From: UBA1046 sp964624395 | Lineage (GTDB): Bacteria > Bacillota > Clostridia > Saccharofermentanales > DTU023 | Assembly (NCBI GenBank): GCA_964624395.1 | Contig: CAZUWY010000026.1 | Coordinates: 1-24,214 of the forward strand | Direction of reading: 5' to 3' | Length of the DNA: 24,214 nt | The notes under the pieces: generated by a model | What the model was told of the DNA's origin: nothing | Databases searched by the model: none | Seen by the model: the letters and a program-made list of their open reading frames with translations, nothing else | Shown: positions 1-6,347 of the stretch, in pieces | Numbering within the stretch: position 1 is the stretch's first letter | Layout: every line of letters starts with the position of its first letter | Position numbers and translations under genes: made by a program

Positions 1-212
1 CCCAAAATTACAAGCAGCCAGGCGGCGAAGGAGCCGGCTAACAAGGGAAGAAAGTCACCTTTTTGATAGCCAATCTTCATTTTTTCTTCTGCCTGATCAT
101 CGGTAAAATCTTTTCTGTCAGACTCCAACTCAGCCTCCTGAATAGTAGCCTCTTCACCAGGTGTTTTCTTGATGATTTCTTTCATCCCTTCTCTGCTTGA
201 TCGCCAAAACAT
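1..212 (-). CDS. Truncated N-terminus of a small membrane protein, unknown function
   Basis: The gene runs off the left edge of the window, so only the first 70 codons are visible. It starts at an ATG preceded by an AAAGGA ribosome binding site about nine bases upstream. The visible protein opens with MFWRSSREGMKEI, continues with a hydrophilic, strongly charged stretch of about 45 residues rich in Glu, Asp and Lys, and enters what looks like a first membrane segment at about residue 57 (LLAGSFAAWLLVIL). No signal peptide or recognisable motif is present before that segment, so the charged N-terminus is probably cytoplasmic. I do not recognise the family and assign no function. The reading frame is open throughout and the start is well supported, so a real gene is likely. 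Confidence 0.6.
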   Translation of the reverse strand, partial: MFWRSSREGMKEIIKKTPGEEATIQEAELESDRKDFTDDQAEEKMKIGYQKGDFLPLLAGSFAAWLLVIL

Positions 213-259
213 AAAGCTCAATCCTTTGCTGCTGGATATAAAAATATTAGCATATAACT

Positions 260-283
260 AAAAAACTGCAGCTTTCCAGCTGC
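260..283 (-). terminator. Hairpin plus T6 in the leader of the truncated membrane-protein gene
   Basis: Read on the minus strand, a perfect 6-bp stem GCAGCT/AGCTGC with a GGAA tetraloop is followed by AG and then six T. This has the form of a rho-independent terminator. No minus-strand gene lies to its right (the next gene is on the plus strand), and it sits about 50 bases before the start codon of the truncated gene. It is therefore either an attenuator in that gene's leader or the end of a short minus-strand RNA. The stem is short, so strength is uncertain. Confidence 0.45.
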
Positions 284-467
284 GAATTATCAGAGGCGGA
301 TGAGATCAACCATTTTTCGGGCATGGTTCTGCCAGCTAAAAGCAATTCCAGCTATCGCAAAGAAGTGTAGAAAAGGTTAGAGTTATAAAAAGATAGAAAA
401 ATCAGTTTTTATTTGATTGAAGCAAAATAGCTAAAATATCTGGTCAAGAGATTTGAAGGAGAAACAG

Positions 468-1502
468 ATGCATATTTTTGAGCCATTTTCTGTCAAAAAC
501 CTCAAGTTAAAAAACAGAATTGTTATGCCGCCGATGTGTATGTATGCTGCAGGCAAGGACGGTCAGATAACCGACAGGCATCTTGTTCACTACGGCAGCC
601 GTGCGATCGGCGGAACAGCTCTGATCATTATGGAAGCGACCGGCATTATGCCTAACGGACGCATTACCGACGGCTGCCTGGGTCTTTGGAGTGACGAACA
701 GATTGCCGGGCTAAAACGAGTAGTTGATTACTGCCATGAAGATAATGCTTTAATGGCAATCCAGTTAAATCATGCTGGGCGCAAATGTCAGGCAGAGTTC
801 GAGGATAAAAATTATACCGTCGGACCCAGTGCAATTGCCTTTGATCAATCATACCGGCGGCCCAAAGAGCTTAACCAGGAAGAGCTGGAAAAAATTAAAG
901 TTGCCTTTTGTGAAAGTGCCAGGCGGGCAGATAAAGCAGGCTTTGATGCTATTGAGATTCATGCTGCCCACGGGTATTTGCTGAGTAGCTTCTTATCTCC
1001 CCTAGCAAATCAGCGTCCGGATGAGTATGGCGGCAGCCTGAAAAATCGTTCTCGTTTTCTGCTCGAAGTATTAAAAGCTGTTCGTGAAGTCTGGCCACAG
1101 CAAAAGGCAATACTCTTGCGCCTTTCAGCCACGGATTATCTGCCGGGAGGAATTGATCTGGCTGAAACAATTGAAGTGGTCAAGCTGGCAAGGGAATATG
1201 TCGATCTTTTCCATATCAGCTCCGGCGGCAATGCCCCGGCAGCTCCAAATGCTTATCCGGGTTATCAGGTCCCGCTGGCAGAAGCTGTAAAAAGAGAATG
1301 CGCTGTCCCTGTTATTGCTGTCGGTCTCATCAGCACAAGTGAAATGGCAGAAGAGATTTTGGCCAACCAGAGAGCTGACCTGATTGCTCTGGGAAGAGAG
1401 CTGCTGCGCGATCCTTACTGGGTAGCTAACACTGCCTGGCGGCTGGGCCTGCCTTACGAGTATGCAAAGATGTATGAAAGAGGCTATGGCCAAAAATACT
1501 AG
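468..1502 (+). CDS. namA: NADPH dehydrogenase / old yellow enzyme, YqjM (NamA) type
   Basis: A 344-residue flavin (FMN) oxidoreductase of the old yellow enzyme family, expected to reduce activated C=C bonds of enals, enones and similar electrophiles with NAD(P)H in the cytosol. The N-terminus has PPMCMYAA (Cys24, Tyr26), matching the regulatory Cys and Tyr of the YqjM subclass. The active-site pair is in IEIHAAHGYLLSSF (His165, His168, Tyr170), followed by the typical NQRPDEYGGSLKNR. The C-terminus ends after LGRELLRDPYW, so the Fe-S and NADPH domains of 2,4-dienoyl-CoA reductases are absent and the length is normal for YqjM. I chose the ATG at 468 because AAGGAG ends six bases before it; a TTG 15 bases upstream overlaps that site. 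It appears monocistronic. The physiological substrate cannot be read from sequence. Confidence 0.9.
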   Translation: MHIFEPFSVKNLKLKNRIVMPPMCMYAAGKDGQITDRHLVHYGSRAIGGTALIIMEATGIMPNGRITDGCLGLWSDEQIAGLKRVVDYCHEDNALMAIQLNHAGRKCQAEFEDKNYTVGPSAIAFDQSYRRPKELNQEELEKIKVAFCESARRADKAGFDAIEIHAAHGYLLSSFLSPLANQRPDEYGGSLKNRSRFLLEVLKAVREVWPQQKAILLRLSATDYLPGGIDLAETIEVVKLAREYVDLFHISSGGNAPAAPNAYPGYQVPLAEAVKRECAVPVIAVGLISTSEMAEEILANQRADLIALGRELLRDPYWVANTAWRLGLPYEYAKMYERGYGQKY

Positions 1503-1886
1503 ATAAGCTTAAACAAACAGCCAGATTTCTAATAAACAAGGACCGTAAAGAGCCTGATCTCTCTAATTAATGCAAATAAAATCTGATGCCATCTGGCATG
1601 AGATCTCTATTTTCTGTCATTTGCCTGAAATATACTTTGGGAAATAAATTTGCTTGACATGATCTTTTTCTCGGATCACTTTTCTTGCCGCCGCTGATGA
1701 CATAAGTCTATTGGTGTTATTAATAATTTAGCCTTGTTATCTTTGAATTTTACAAATGATCGGCTACCGTATCATTAAAGCTACTTTGCCCCTATCCAGC
1801 TTTTTCTTGGCGAGAAGCTTTTTTGATTTGTTTTTGTCAACAAATGCTTTTGGCCTGCTTCTAATTAACCTAATCTCAGCTCTATA
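1503..1886. other. Intergenic region between convergent namA and the Crp/Fnr regulator
   Basis: This 384-base, AT-rich stretch has no convincing coding sequence. A weak stem-loop (ATGCC, ATCT loop, GGCAT, extended by TCT/AGA across a mismatch) lies at 1582-1603 and may end namA transcripts. A better terminator lies far downstream at 1798-1824. A perfect TTGACA is present near 1655, but no -10 element sits at the right distance. Confidence 0.5.
1798..1824 (+). terminator. Plus-strand intrinsic terminator, about 300 nt after namA
   Basis: The stem AGCTTTTT/GAGAAGCT (8 bp including two G-U pairs, loop CTTGGC) is followed directly by TTTTTT and further T-rich sequence. The T-run is only on the plus-strand side, so it would stop rightward transcription before it runs antisense into the Crp/Fnr gene. 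It either ends a long namA 3' UTR or an unannotated short transcript. Confidence 0.5.
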
Positions 1887-2570
1887 CTAATTGGCAGAGT
1901 TCTTTAGTTCCTGCACATGTTTTTCTGCTAAATTGTATAGCAATGTGATCTCTCGATTGTTGATCGCCAGCAGACCTTCGTCTTTCATTTTTTTCAGTTC
2001 CCGGAAAAGTGAAGGCCTTTGCACACCAAAGTAATTTGCTAACTGCTTTTTTGTCATCGGTAAAAATATAGTGGCCGAATCTTGCTCAATAGCAAGAGCT
2101 AAAAAATAGGCCTTTAAATTTTCTCTGAGAGAGCCACGTGCATAGATAGCAATTTTTTTGTTCATCCTTTGGGCATTGAGCGAAATAGCTTTAACAAAAT
2201 TTAAGGCAAATCCATAATTCGACAGTAAGTACAGCACCGCCTCCTTAGATATGTAGATAGCACTGCAGTCACTCAGGCAATAGACATTCAAAGGATATTT
2301 CTTTTGCTCTGCAAACAAGAAATTTGCACCGACAATATCTCCTTGCTTAAACTCAAACACCATTGTTTCCGAGCCATTAGCGGCAAGAGAATAGGCAACC
2401 AGTTTTCCTGAGCAAAGCAAATGCATCCCAGTGCAGATCTTGCCTTGTTCGTGCATAGTTTTGCCTTTAGGATAAAATTCTTTGACAATATCTCGCTTGT
2501 CGATTAAATCCTTCAACATATTCTTCTCGACTGCCTGGAAGAGCTCATATTTTTCAATTTCAGTTATCAT
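1887..2570 (-). CDS. Crp/Fnr-family transcriptional regulator
   Basis: A 227-residue regulator of usual Crp/Fnr length. Residues about 10-125 form a cyclic-nucleotide-binding-like beta-roll (for example GDIVGANFLF in the roll). Residues about 130-160 form the dimerisation helix, and about 170-215 the winged helix with MTKKQLANYFGVQRPSLFREL as the DNA-recognition region. There is no Fnr-type N-terminal Cys cluster. Instead four cysteines (46, 53, 98, 102) lie within the sensor roll, as two closely spaced pairs. The cAMP-binding Arg/Ser motif of true CRP is not evident, so a different effector, or redox or metal sensing through the cysteines, is an inference. The gene is divergent from the permease-ferredoxin pair, with a perfect palindrome in between, which makes that operon the likely target. 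The start ATG has an upstream GGAG. Confidence 0.88.
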   Translation of the reverse strand: MITEIEKYELFQAVEKNMLKDLIDKRDIVKEFYPKGKTMHEQGKICTGMHLLCSGKLVAYSLAANGSETMVFEFKQGDIVGANFLFAEQKKYPLNVYCLSDCSAIYISKEAVLYLLSNYGFALNFVKAISLNAQRMNKKIAIYARGSLRENLKAYFLALAIEQDSATIFLPMTKKQLANYFGVQRPSLFRELKKMKDEGLLAINNREITLLYNLAEKHVQELKNSAN

Positions 2571-2590
2571 TGTTTGTTTTCTCCGGCTTC

Positions 2591-2619
2591 AATTTAGCAA
2601 ATAGACACCCAAGTGTCTA
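2591..2619 (-). promoter_or_regulatory. Promoter of the Crp/Fnr regulator, overlapped by the palindrome
   Basis: On the minus strand TAGACA (5 of 6 matches to the -35 consensus) is separated by exactly 17 bases from TAAATT (4 of 6 to the -10). The -35 hexamer and most of the spacer lie inside the 26-bp palindrome, so a protein bound there would block this promoter, which is the usual picture for autorepression. Confidence 0.5.
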
Positions 2620-2623
2620 TTTG
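2598..2623. promoter_or_regulatory. 26-bp perfect palindrome, probable Crp/Fnr operator
   Basis: Two perfect 11-base arms, CAAATAGACAC and GTGTCTATTTG, are separated by CCAA. The site lies in the short control region shared by the regulator gene and the divergent permease operon. There is no T-run on either side, so it is not a terminator. Its size and two-fold symmetry suit a dimeric Crp/Fnr protein. On the plus strand an extended -10 (TGGTAATTT, 2638-2646) would place the palindrome centre near -41.5, the class II activator position; this geometry is inferred from sequence only. Confidence 0.65.
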
Positions 2624-2692
2624 TTTGCCTAAATATTTGGTAATTTAGAAAAAATGATATTTTGCAGGCAGAATAAGACAAGGAGTTTTCCA

Positions 2693-3175
2693 ATGGATTT
2701 ATTTACGCTAGCCATTTGGCTTGGCACCCTAATTTTTCTTCTATTTTCCTTTGTCAAAAATAAGGAAAAAACTGTCAAAGGCTTAAAAATGGCCTTTAAT
2801 ATGGGCAAGGGGATGGCTCCTAGTATTCTTACCATTATCTTTGCCATCGGCTTGATTCTCACTTTGCTGCCTCCGGAAGAGATCGCCTCATTTGTTGGTA
2901 AGCAGCCGGTATTTCTCGCTACTTTGGCGTTTGCCCTCTTAGGTACCATTACTTTGATCCCGGCCTTTATCGCCTTCCCTCTGATAGGTACTCTGGTTGG
3001 GGCAGGTATTAGTGTTGTACCCTCGGTCGCTTTTCTTACGACCCTGACCATGGTAGGTGTTGTCACTTTTCCCCTGGAAAAAAGAGAGTTCGGTGCTAAA
3101 TTTACGCTTGTGCGCAATGGTTTGAGTTTTATTTTCGCCATTATTATTGCTTTGCTTATGGGGGTGATTTTGTGA
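2693..3175 (+). CDS. Permease half (N-terminal part of a PF03773/ArsP-like permease)
   Basis: A 160-residue, very hydrophobic protein with about five predicted membrane segments and no signal peptide. It resembles one repeat of the DUF318/ArsP_1 (PF03773) permeases: a short loop PPEEIASFVGKQP, then a Gly/Pro-rich membrane hairpin with IPAFIAFPLIGTLVGAG. Full-length members of that family contain two such repeats; here the second is encoded by the next gene, so this looks like a split two-subunit permease. The ATG is preceded by AAGGAG with seven bases of spacing. Its stop codon overlaps the GTG start of the next gene (GTGA), showing translational coupling. Substrate is unknown; family members move organoarsenicals or other small compounds, but no ars genes are nearby. 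Confidence 0.72.
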   Translation: MDLFTLAIWLGTLIFLLFSFVKNKEKTVKGLKMAFNMGKGMAPSILTIIFAIGLILTLLPPEEIASFVGKQPVFLATLAFALLGTITLIPAFIAFPLIGTLVGAGISVVPSVAFLTTLTMVGVVTFPLEKREFGAKFTLVRNGLSFIFAIIIALLMGVIL

Positions 3176-3900
3176 TTATTTTTAGGAAAGTCAAAGAAAA
3201 TCTCTTTCTTATCTTGATTCTTTTAGCTTATACTCTGCTCTTGCTGCTTAGACCAGCACTTGCACTCACCTCAATCAAGAATTCCGCTTATTATCTCAAA
3301 GAAATGCTCTTGATCATGCCTGTGATCTTTATCCTGACCGCCCTTTTAGATCTCTGGGTGCCCAAGGATAAAATCATGCGCTATTTGGGCAAGGAGGCCA
3401 AAAGCAAAGGATTGATTATAGCTTTTGTCATCGGCAGCATCTCAGCGGGCCCTATCTACGCAGCCTTTCCTATGTGTGTCATGCTTCATAAAAAAGGAGC
3501 TTCCATCAGAAATATTATTGTTATCTTGAGCTCCTGGGCTGTGATCAAGATTCCTATGCTTTTAAACGAGGCCAAATATCTGGGACCAAAGTTCATGGCC
3601 TTGCGCTGGGTATTGACAGTAACGGCAATTATCTTATTTTCCTGGATAGCAACAAGGATGATTAAAGACCAAGATTTGCCCCAGCAAAAAAATGCAGCGG
3701 AAAAAATTACCATCAATAAAGGAGCTTGCATGGGCTGCAGGCTTTGCGTTGAACATTATCCAGAACTCTTTGCCAGCAAGCAAGGCAAAGCTATGCTTAA
3801 AGATCAACAGTCAGCTGAAATTGATCGAGTTAAACTGCAAGAGGCGATTGATCTTTGTACTGTAAAAGCCATTGAAGCACAATTTATTCAAAGAGATTAA
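3172..3900 (+). CDS. Permease half fused to a C-terminal [4Fe-4S] ferredoxin domain
   Basis: A 242-residue protein with two parts. Residues about 10-165 are four to five membrane segments with the PF03773-like repeat signature: PKDKIMRYLG, then GSISAGPIYAAFPMCVML, then the conserved SSWAVIKIPML. Residues about 178-242 are a monocluster ferredoxin domain with CMGCRLC (Cys186, 189, 192) and the fourth ligand Cys229 in DLCTVKAIEA, which is enough for one [4Fe-4S] cluster. The membrane topology should leave this domain in the cytosol. It starts at GTG with GGGGG upstream and overlaps the preceding gene by four bases, so both halves are made together. The fusion suggests electron transfer or redox sensing coupled to transport; that is inference. 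No other product is encoded downstream. Confidence 0.75.
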   Translation: MIIFRKVKENLFLILILLAYTLLLLLRPALALTSIKNSAYYLKEMLLIMPVIFILTALLDLWVPKDKIMRYLGKEAKSKGLIIAFVIGSISAGPIYAAFPMCVMLHKKGASIRNIIVILSSWAVIKIPMLLNEAKYLGPKFMALRWVLTVTAIILFSWIATRMIKDQDLPQQKNAAEKITINKGACMGCRLCVEHYPELFASKQGKAMLKDQQSAEIDRVKLQEAIDLCTVKAIEAQFIQRD

Positions 3901-4047
3901 ACAACAATTCTTTACCCATGGTTGGCGCTCAACAGATTTAATCTCTATGCAGTTTTTTAGCTCCTAAAAGATCGCTGTGTAAAGTAAAGAAACAAATTTA
4001 TCTGAGCTTAAAATTATCTCCTAGATTTTCCCTTGCGACAGAGACGA

Positions 4048-4076
4048 TTGTCTTGGCAGGAAAACGGGCAGATAGT
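4048..4076 (+). promoter_or_regulatory. Candidate promoter for the TIM-barrel gene
   Basis: TTGTCT (4 of 6) and GATAGT (4 of 6) are separated by exactly 17 bases. Transcription would start a few bases before the ribosome binding site of the 15-codon ORF and give a leader of about 150 bases for the TIM-barrel gene. The match is moderate. Confidence 0.35.
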
Positions 4077-4097
4077 TAAATTAGAGAGGAGAGTAAA

Positions 4098-4145
4098 ATG
4101 CCTGCCGCTTTTCTTTTCCTTTCTGGCAAAGAAATTAACGCTTGA
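4098..4145 (+). CDS. Possible 15-residue leader peptide
   Basis: An ATG preceded by GAGAGGAG at good spacing opens a short frame, MPAAFLFLSGKEINA, then TGA. It lies just after a candidate promoter and 88 bases before the TIM-barrel gene. The ribosome binding site is better than expected by chance, but the peptide has no run of a single amino acid that would mark a classical attenuation leader, and conservation cannot be judged. Confidence 0.2.
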   Translation: MPAAFLFLSGKEINA

Positions 4146-4233
4146 ATGTAATAAATATGGGCAACAGCTTAGCTAAAGGGTAAAATTGTTATGAGAGCCG
4201 ATAAACAAAAAGTGTAGAAAGAAGGGTATTTCC

Positions 4234-5076
4234 ATGGGACCGAGATTTAAAGAATTAGGTATCTACACCTGGTTTGGCTACATGCGCCCTTTTGAGACCA
4301 GACTTCAGCTGATTAAAGAGGCAGGTTTTGATTCCATCTGCAGCTGGTGGGGTGACGATTTTATCCTTTTGGACCAAAAAAAGGAAGACCATGTAGAGCT
4401 TTCTGCCCGCTATGGCCTATCCATTGCCCATGCCCATCTCCCCTATGCTGGTCTGGATGCTTTATGGCAGGATTCTTTGCCCGGCTACGATTTAGCCGAG
4501 ATCCATAAAAGGGAAATTAAAAATGCTTCCAGCTGTGGAATAAAAACACTGGTTATGCATCCTTATGAGGATGTAAAGATTCTAAAGGCTGGTGATTATA
4601 ATGTTTTTATCAAACATCTGCATAGTCTGGCAGACACTGCCTTTCACTCTCAAATACAACTTGCGCTTGAAAATTTAAAAGAATTCGACTTGCTGGACAA
4701 ATTGATGCAAGAATTTTCAGATAATCCTTTTGTCGGTTTTTGTTTTGACAGCGGCCATGCCCATATAACTAATCCCAACGATTTTTCCTTTTTAGCAAAA
4801 TATCCTGATAAACTCTTCGCGCTTCATCTGCATGACAATGATGGTATTCGTGACCTGCATCTGCTGCCGGGTCTGGGCACGATTGACTGGAAAAAACTTG
4901 TTCTAGCTCTACAAGCAACAAATTTCTCTGGCCCTTTAATGCTCGAGGCCAGCTTTCCTTTTGACTACAGCAAAGAAAACAGTAATGAAGCCTATCAGGA
5001 GCCCTCTCTTGCGCCTGAGGTTTTTCTAAGCGATGCAATTTCAGCCTGTAGAAAGCTTACTGAATATATTCTTTGA
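4234..5076 (+). CDS. Sugar phosphate isomerase/epimerase-like TIM-barrel enzyme
   Basis: A 280-residue cytosolic protein of the xylose isomerase-like (AP endonuclease 2) superfamily. The metal-binding positions typical of the fold are visible in order: His68 (AHAHLPYAG), Glu146 (LALENLKEF), Asp172 and His175 (CFDSGHAH), His198/200 (LHLHDNDG), His209 (DLHLLPGLG) and Glu238 (MLEAS). The LPGLGTIDW segment is characteristic of the isomerase/epimerase branch. These residues suggest a divalent-metal enzyme acting on a sugar, keto-sugar or inositol-type compound, but substrate specificity in this superfamily cannot be assigned by sequence inspection. The ATG has GAAGGG upstream. No sugar transporter or kinase is adjacent, so context gives no help. 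It appears monocistronic. Confidence 0.82.
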   Translation: MGPRFKELGIYTWFGYMRPFETRLQLIKEAGFDSICSWWGDDFILLDQKKEDHVELSARYGLSIAHAHLPYAGLDALWQDSLPGYDLAEIHKREIKNASSCGIKTLVMHPYEDVKILKAGDYNVFIKHLHSLADTAFHSQIQLALENLKEFDLLDKLMQEFSDNPFVGFCFDSGHAHITNPNDFSFLAKYPDKLFALHLHDNDGIRDLHLLPGLGTIDWKKLVLALQATNFSGPLMLEASFPFDYSKENSNEAYQEPSLAPEVFLSDAISACRKLTEYIL

Positions 5077-5080
5077 CTTT

Positions 5081-5108
5081 TTTGCCGGCAATTTGTTTTA
5101 CCGGTAAA
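5081..5108. terminator. Stem-loop between convergent genes, weak terminator candidate
   Basis: TTTGCCGG and CCGGTAAA can pair (8 bp with one G-U) around a 12-base T-rich loop. It lies five bases after the TIM-barrel stop and in the gap shared with the end of the cobalamin operon. A-T tracts flank both sides, but neither strand has a clean T-run directly after the stem, so it is only a weak bidirectional terminator candidate. Confidence 0.3.
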
Positions 5109-5223
5109 TCAAAAATACTTACTATTGGCTCTTACTGATTATTTTTTGACAATTTTTGCTTGGCTTGATTGCTTTGTTTTTTTGGCAACTATTAATTGCT
5201 CTTAATTGTTACTGAGAAATTTC

Positions 5224-5263
5224 CCCTCTTTATGATTACTCTTCCCTCTTGATGATTAATCTC
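5224..5263. repeat. Imperfect tandem repeat, two 20-bp units
   Basis: Two adjacent 20-base units both begin CCCTCTT, continue with ATGATTA after one variable base, and match at about 16 of 20 positions. The repeat lies in the noncoding gap downstream of cobD. No function is evident. Confidence 0.5.
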
Positions 5264-5303
5264 GATTAACCTTATTTTTCTTTTTTGACCTTGTCTTTTT
5301 TAA

Positions 5304-6347
5304 TTATTCTTGCTGCTTCCTAACTATTTTTTCTATGGCAGCAAGCAAGATATCATTTTCTTCTCTTCTTTTAATCGCCAGCCGAAAATAATTACCATCA
5401 AGGCCAGAAAAGTTTGCACAAGATCTAATTAAGATCTTCTCTTTAAGCAAATGATCATAAAGTCTAATTTTACTCTGGATAAGAAAAAAGTTAGCGGCAG
5501 AGGGATAGGTTTTAATCCCCATATTATTTAGAGCAAGCTGCATTCTCTCTCTTTCTCCTCTTAGATAGGTGCAAAGATCTGACAGCTTCTCTCTTTTTAC
5601 AATTGCCGCCAGGCCCGCCTGCTGTGCTACAGCGGAAACACTCCAGCTTTGACCAAATTCTGAAATTTTAGTTAAAATGTCTAGATTTCCTGAGATGAGA
5701 TAACCGAGCCGGATGCCGGCCATGGCATAAATCTTGGTAAAAGCTTTGAGTACAAAAAGATGCTTAAATTCATTAATTTTTTCCGTTAGGGATTTTCCTT
5801 CAGTAAAGGGTAAAAAACATTCGTCAAGCAGCAATAGGGTATTGGTTTTGTCTGTGCGCTCAATGATCTTTGCCAGTAAATCATCTGCCAGTAAAAGACC
5901 ATCGGGATTATTGGGGTTGCATAGAAATAAGAGATCAATATCTTCCTTAATTTCGGTCAAGATATCTTCTCTCAGGGCAAAATTATTGCTCTCTTTCAAT
6001 TGATGCTCAATTATCTTTGCTCCGGCAAGCTTTGCCGCCCGGGCATAATCTGAAAATGTTGGTGCACAAAGCAAAACTCTTTTAGGTCTCATCACAAGGT
6101 AAAAGCGATAGATAAGGTCTGCTGCACCATTGCCGCAGATAATATTCTCTTTGCTTATAGCTTCTGCCACAGCTATTTTTTCTCGCAGTTCTCTACTTAA
6201 AGGGTCAGGGTAGCTTTCATATCTATCTAGGCCTGAGATGATCGCCTGCTTCACTTCCTCCGGCATGCCAAAGGGATTGATATTGACCGAAAAATCTAGC
6301 TCAATCGGCTGGGAGAAAATATCACCACCATGGCTTAAGCTGTTCAT
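5304..6347 (-). CDS. cobD: L-threonine-O-3-phosphate decarboxylase
   Basis: A 347-residue fold-type I PLP enzyme of the histidinol-phosphate aminotransferase-like group. As CobD it would decarboxylate L-threonine phosphate to (R)-1-amino-2-propanol phosphate, the linker that CbiB joins to the corrin ring. Diagnostic segments are SHGGDIF and FSVNINPFG at the N-terminus (typical of CobD rather than HisC), GNGAADLIY, NPNNPDGLL, LLLDECFLPF, and KAFTKIYAMAGIRLGY with the PLP Lys205. The segment reads KAFTK, where relatives usually have SFTK. The gene overlaps the end of cbiB by 26 bases and is the last gene of the operon, with GGAG about ten bases before its ATG. HisC is the alternative, but the N-terminus and operon argue against it. 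Confidence 0.9.
   Translation of the reverse strand: MNSLSHGGDIFSQPIELDFSVNINPFGMPEEVKQAIISGLDRYESYPDPLSRELREKIAVAEAISKENIICGNGAADLIYRFYLVMRPKRVLLCAPTFSDYARAAKLAGAKIIEHQLKESNNFALREDILTEIKEDIDLLFLCNPNNPDGLLLADDLLAKIIERTDKTNTLLLLDECFLPFTEGKSLTEKINEFKHLFVLKAFTKIYAMAGIRLGYLISGNLDILTKISEFGQSWSVSAVAQQAGLAAIVKREKLSDLCTYLRGERERMQLALNNMGIKTYPSAANFFLIQSKIRLYDHLLKEKILIRSCANFSGLDGNYFRLAIKRREENDILLAAIEKIVRKQQE

Larger units (their letters stand above)
3901..4233. other. Intergenic region before the TIM-barrel gene
   Basis: This 333-base stretch contains a candidate promoter (4048-4076) and a short ORF with a good ribosome binding site (4098-4145), listed separately. GGCAGG near 4055 can pair with CCTGCC near 4101, the start of the short ORF. 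I find no clear terminator for the upstream permease operon and no riboswitch consensus. Confidence 0.4.

Noticed and set aside
453..467. TTG start for namA that would add five residues
   Set aside because: The codons overlap the AAGGAG ribosome binding site that serves the ATG at 468.
1653..1681. Perfect -35 TTGACA near 1655 as a promoter
   Set aside because: The sequence 17 bases downstream (CACTTT) is not a usable -10 and there is no extended -10.
2629..3141. 170-codon frame on the minus strand opposite the first permease half
   Set aside because: Very Lys/Arg/Pro-rich shadow of a hydrophobic membrane gene; the plus-strand gene has an ideal ribosome binding site and coupled neighbour.
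2693..3900. Split permease as a frameshifted pseudogene
   Set aside because: The second half starts with its own GTG and a G-rich ribosome binding site, the junction is a clean four-base overlap, and both halves have intact repeat signatures, so a two-subunit design is more likely than a broken gene.
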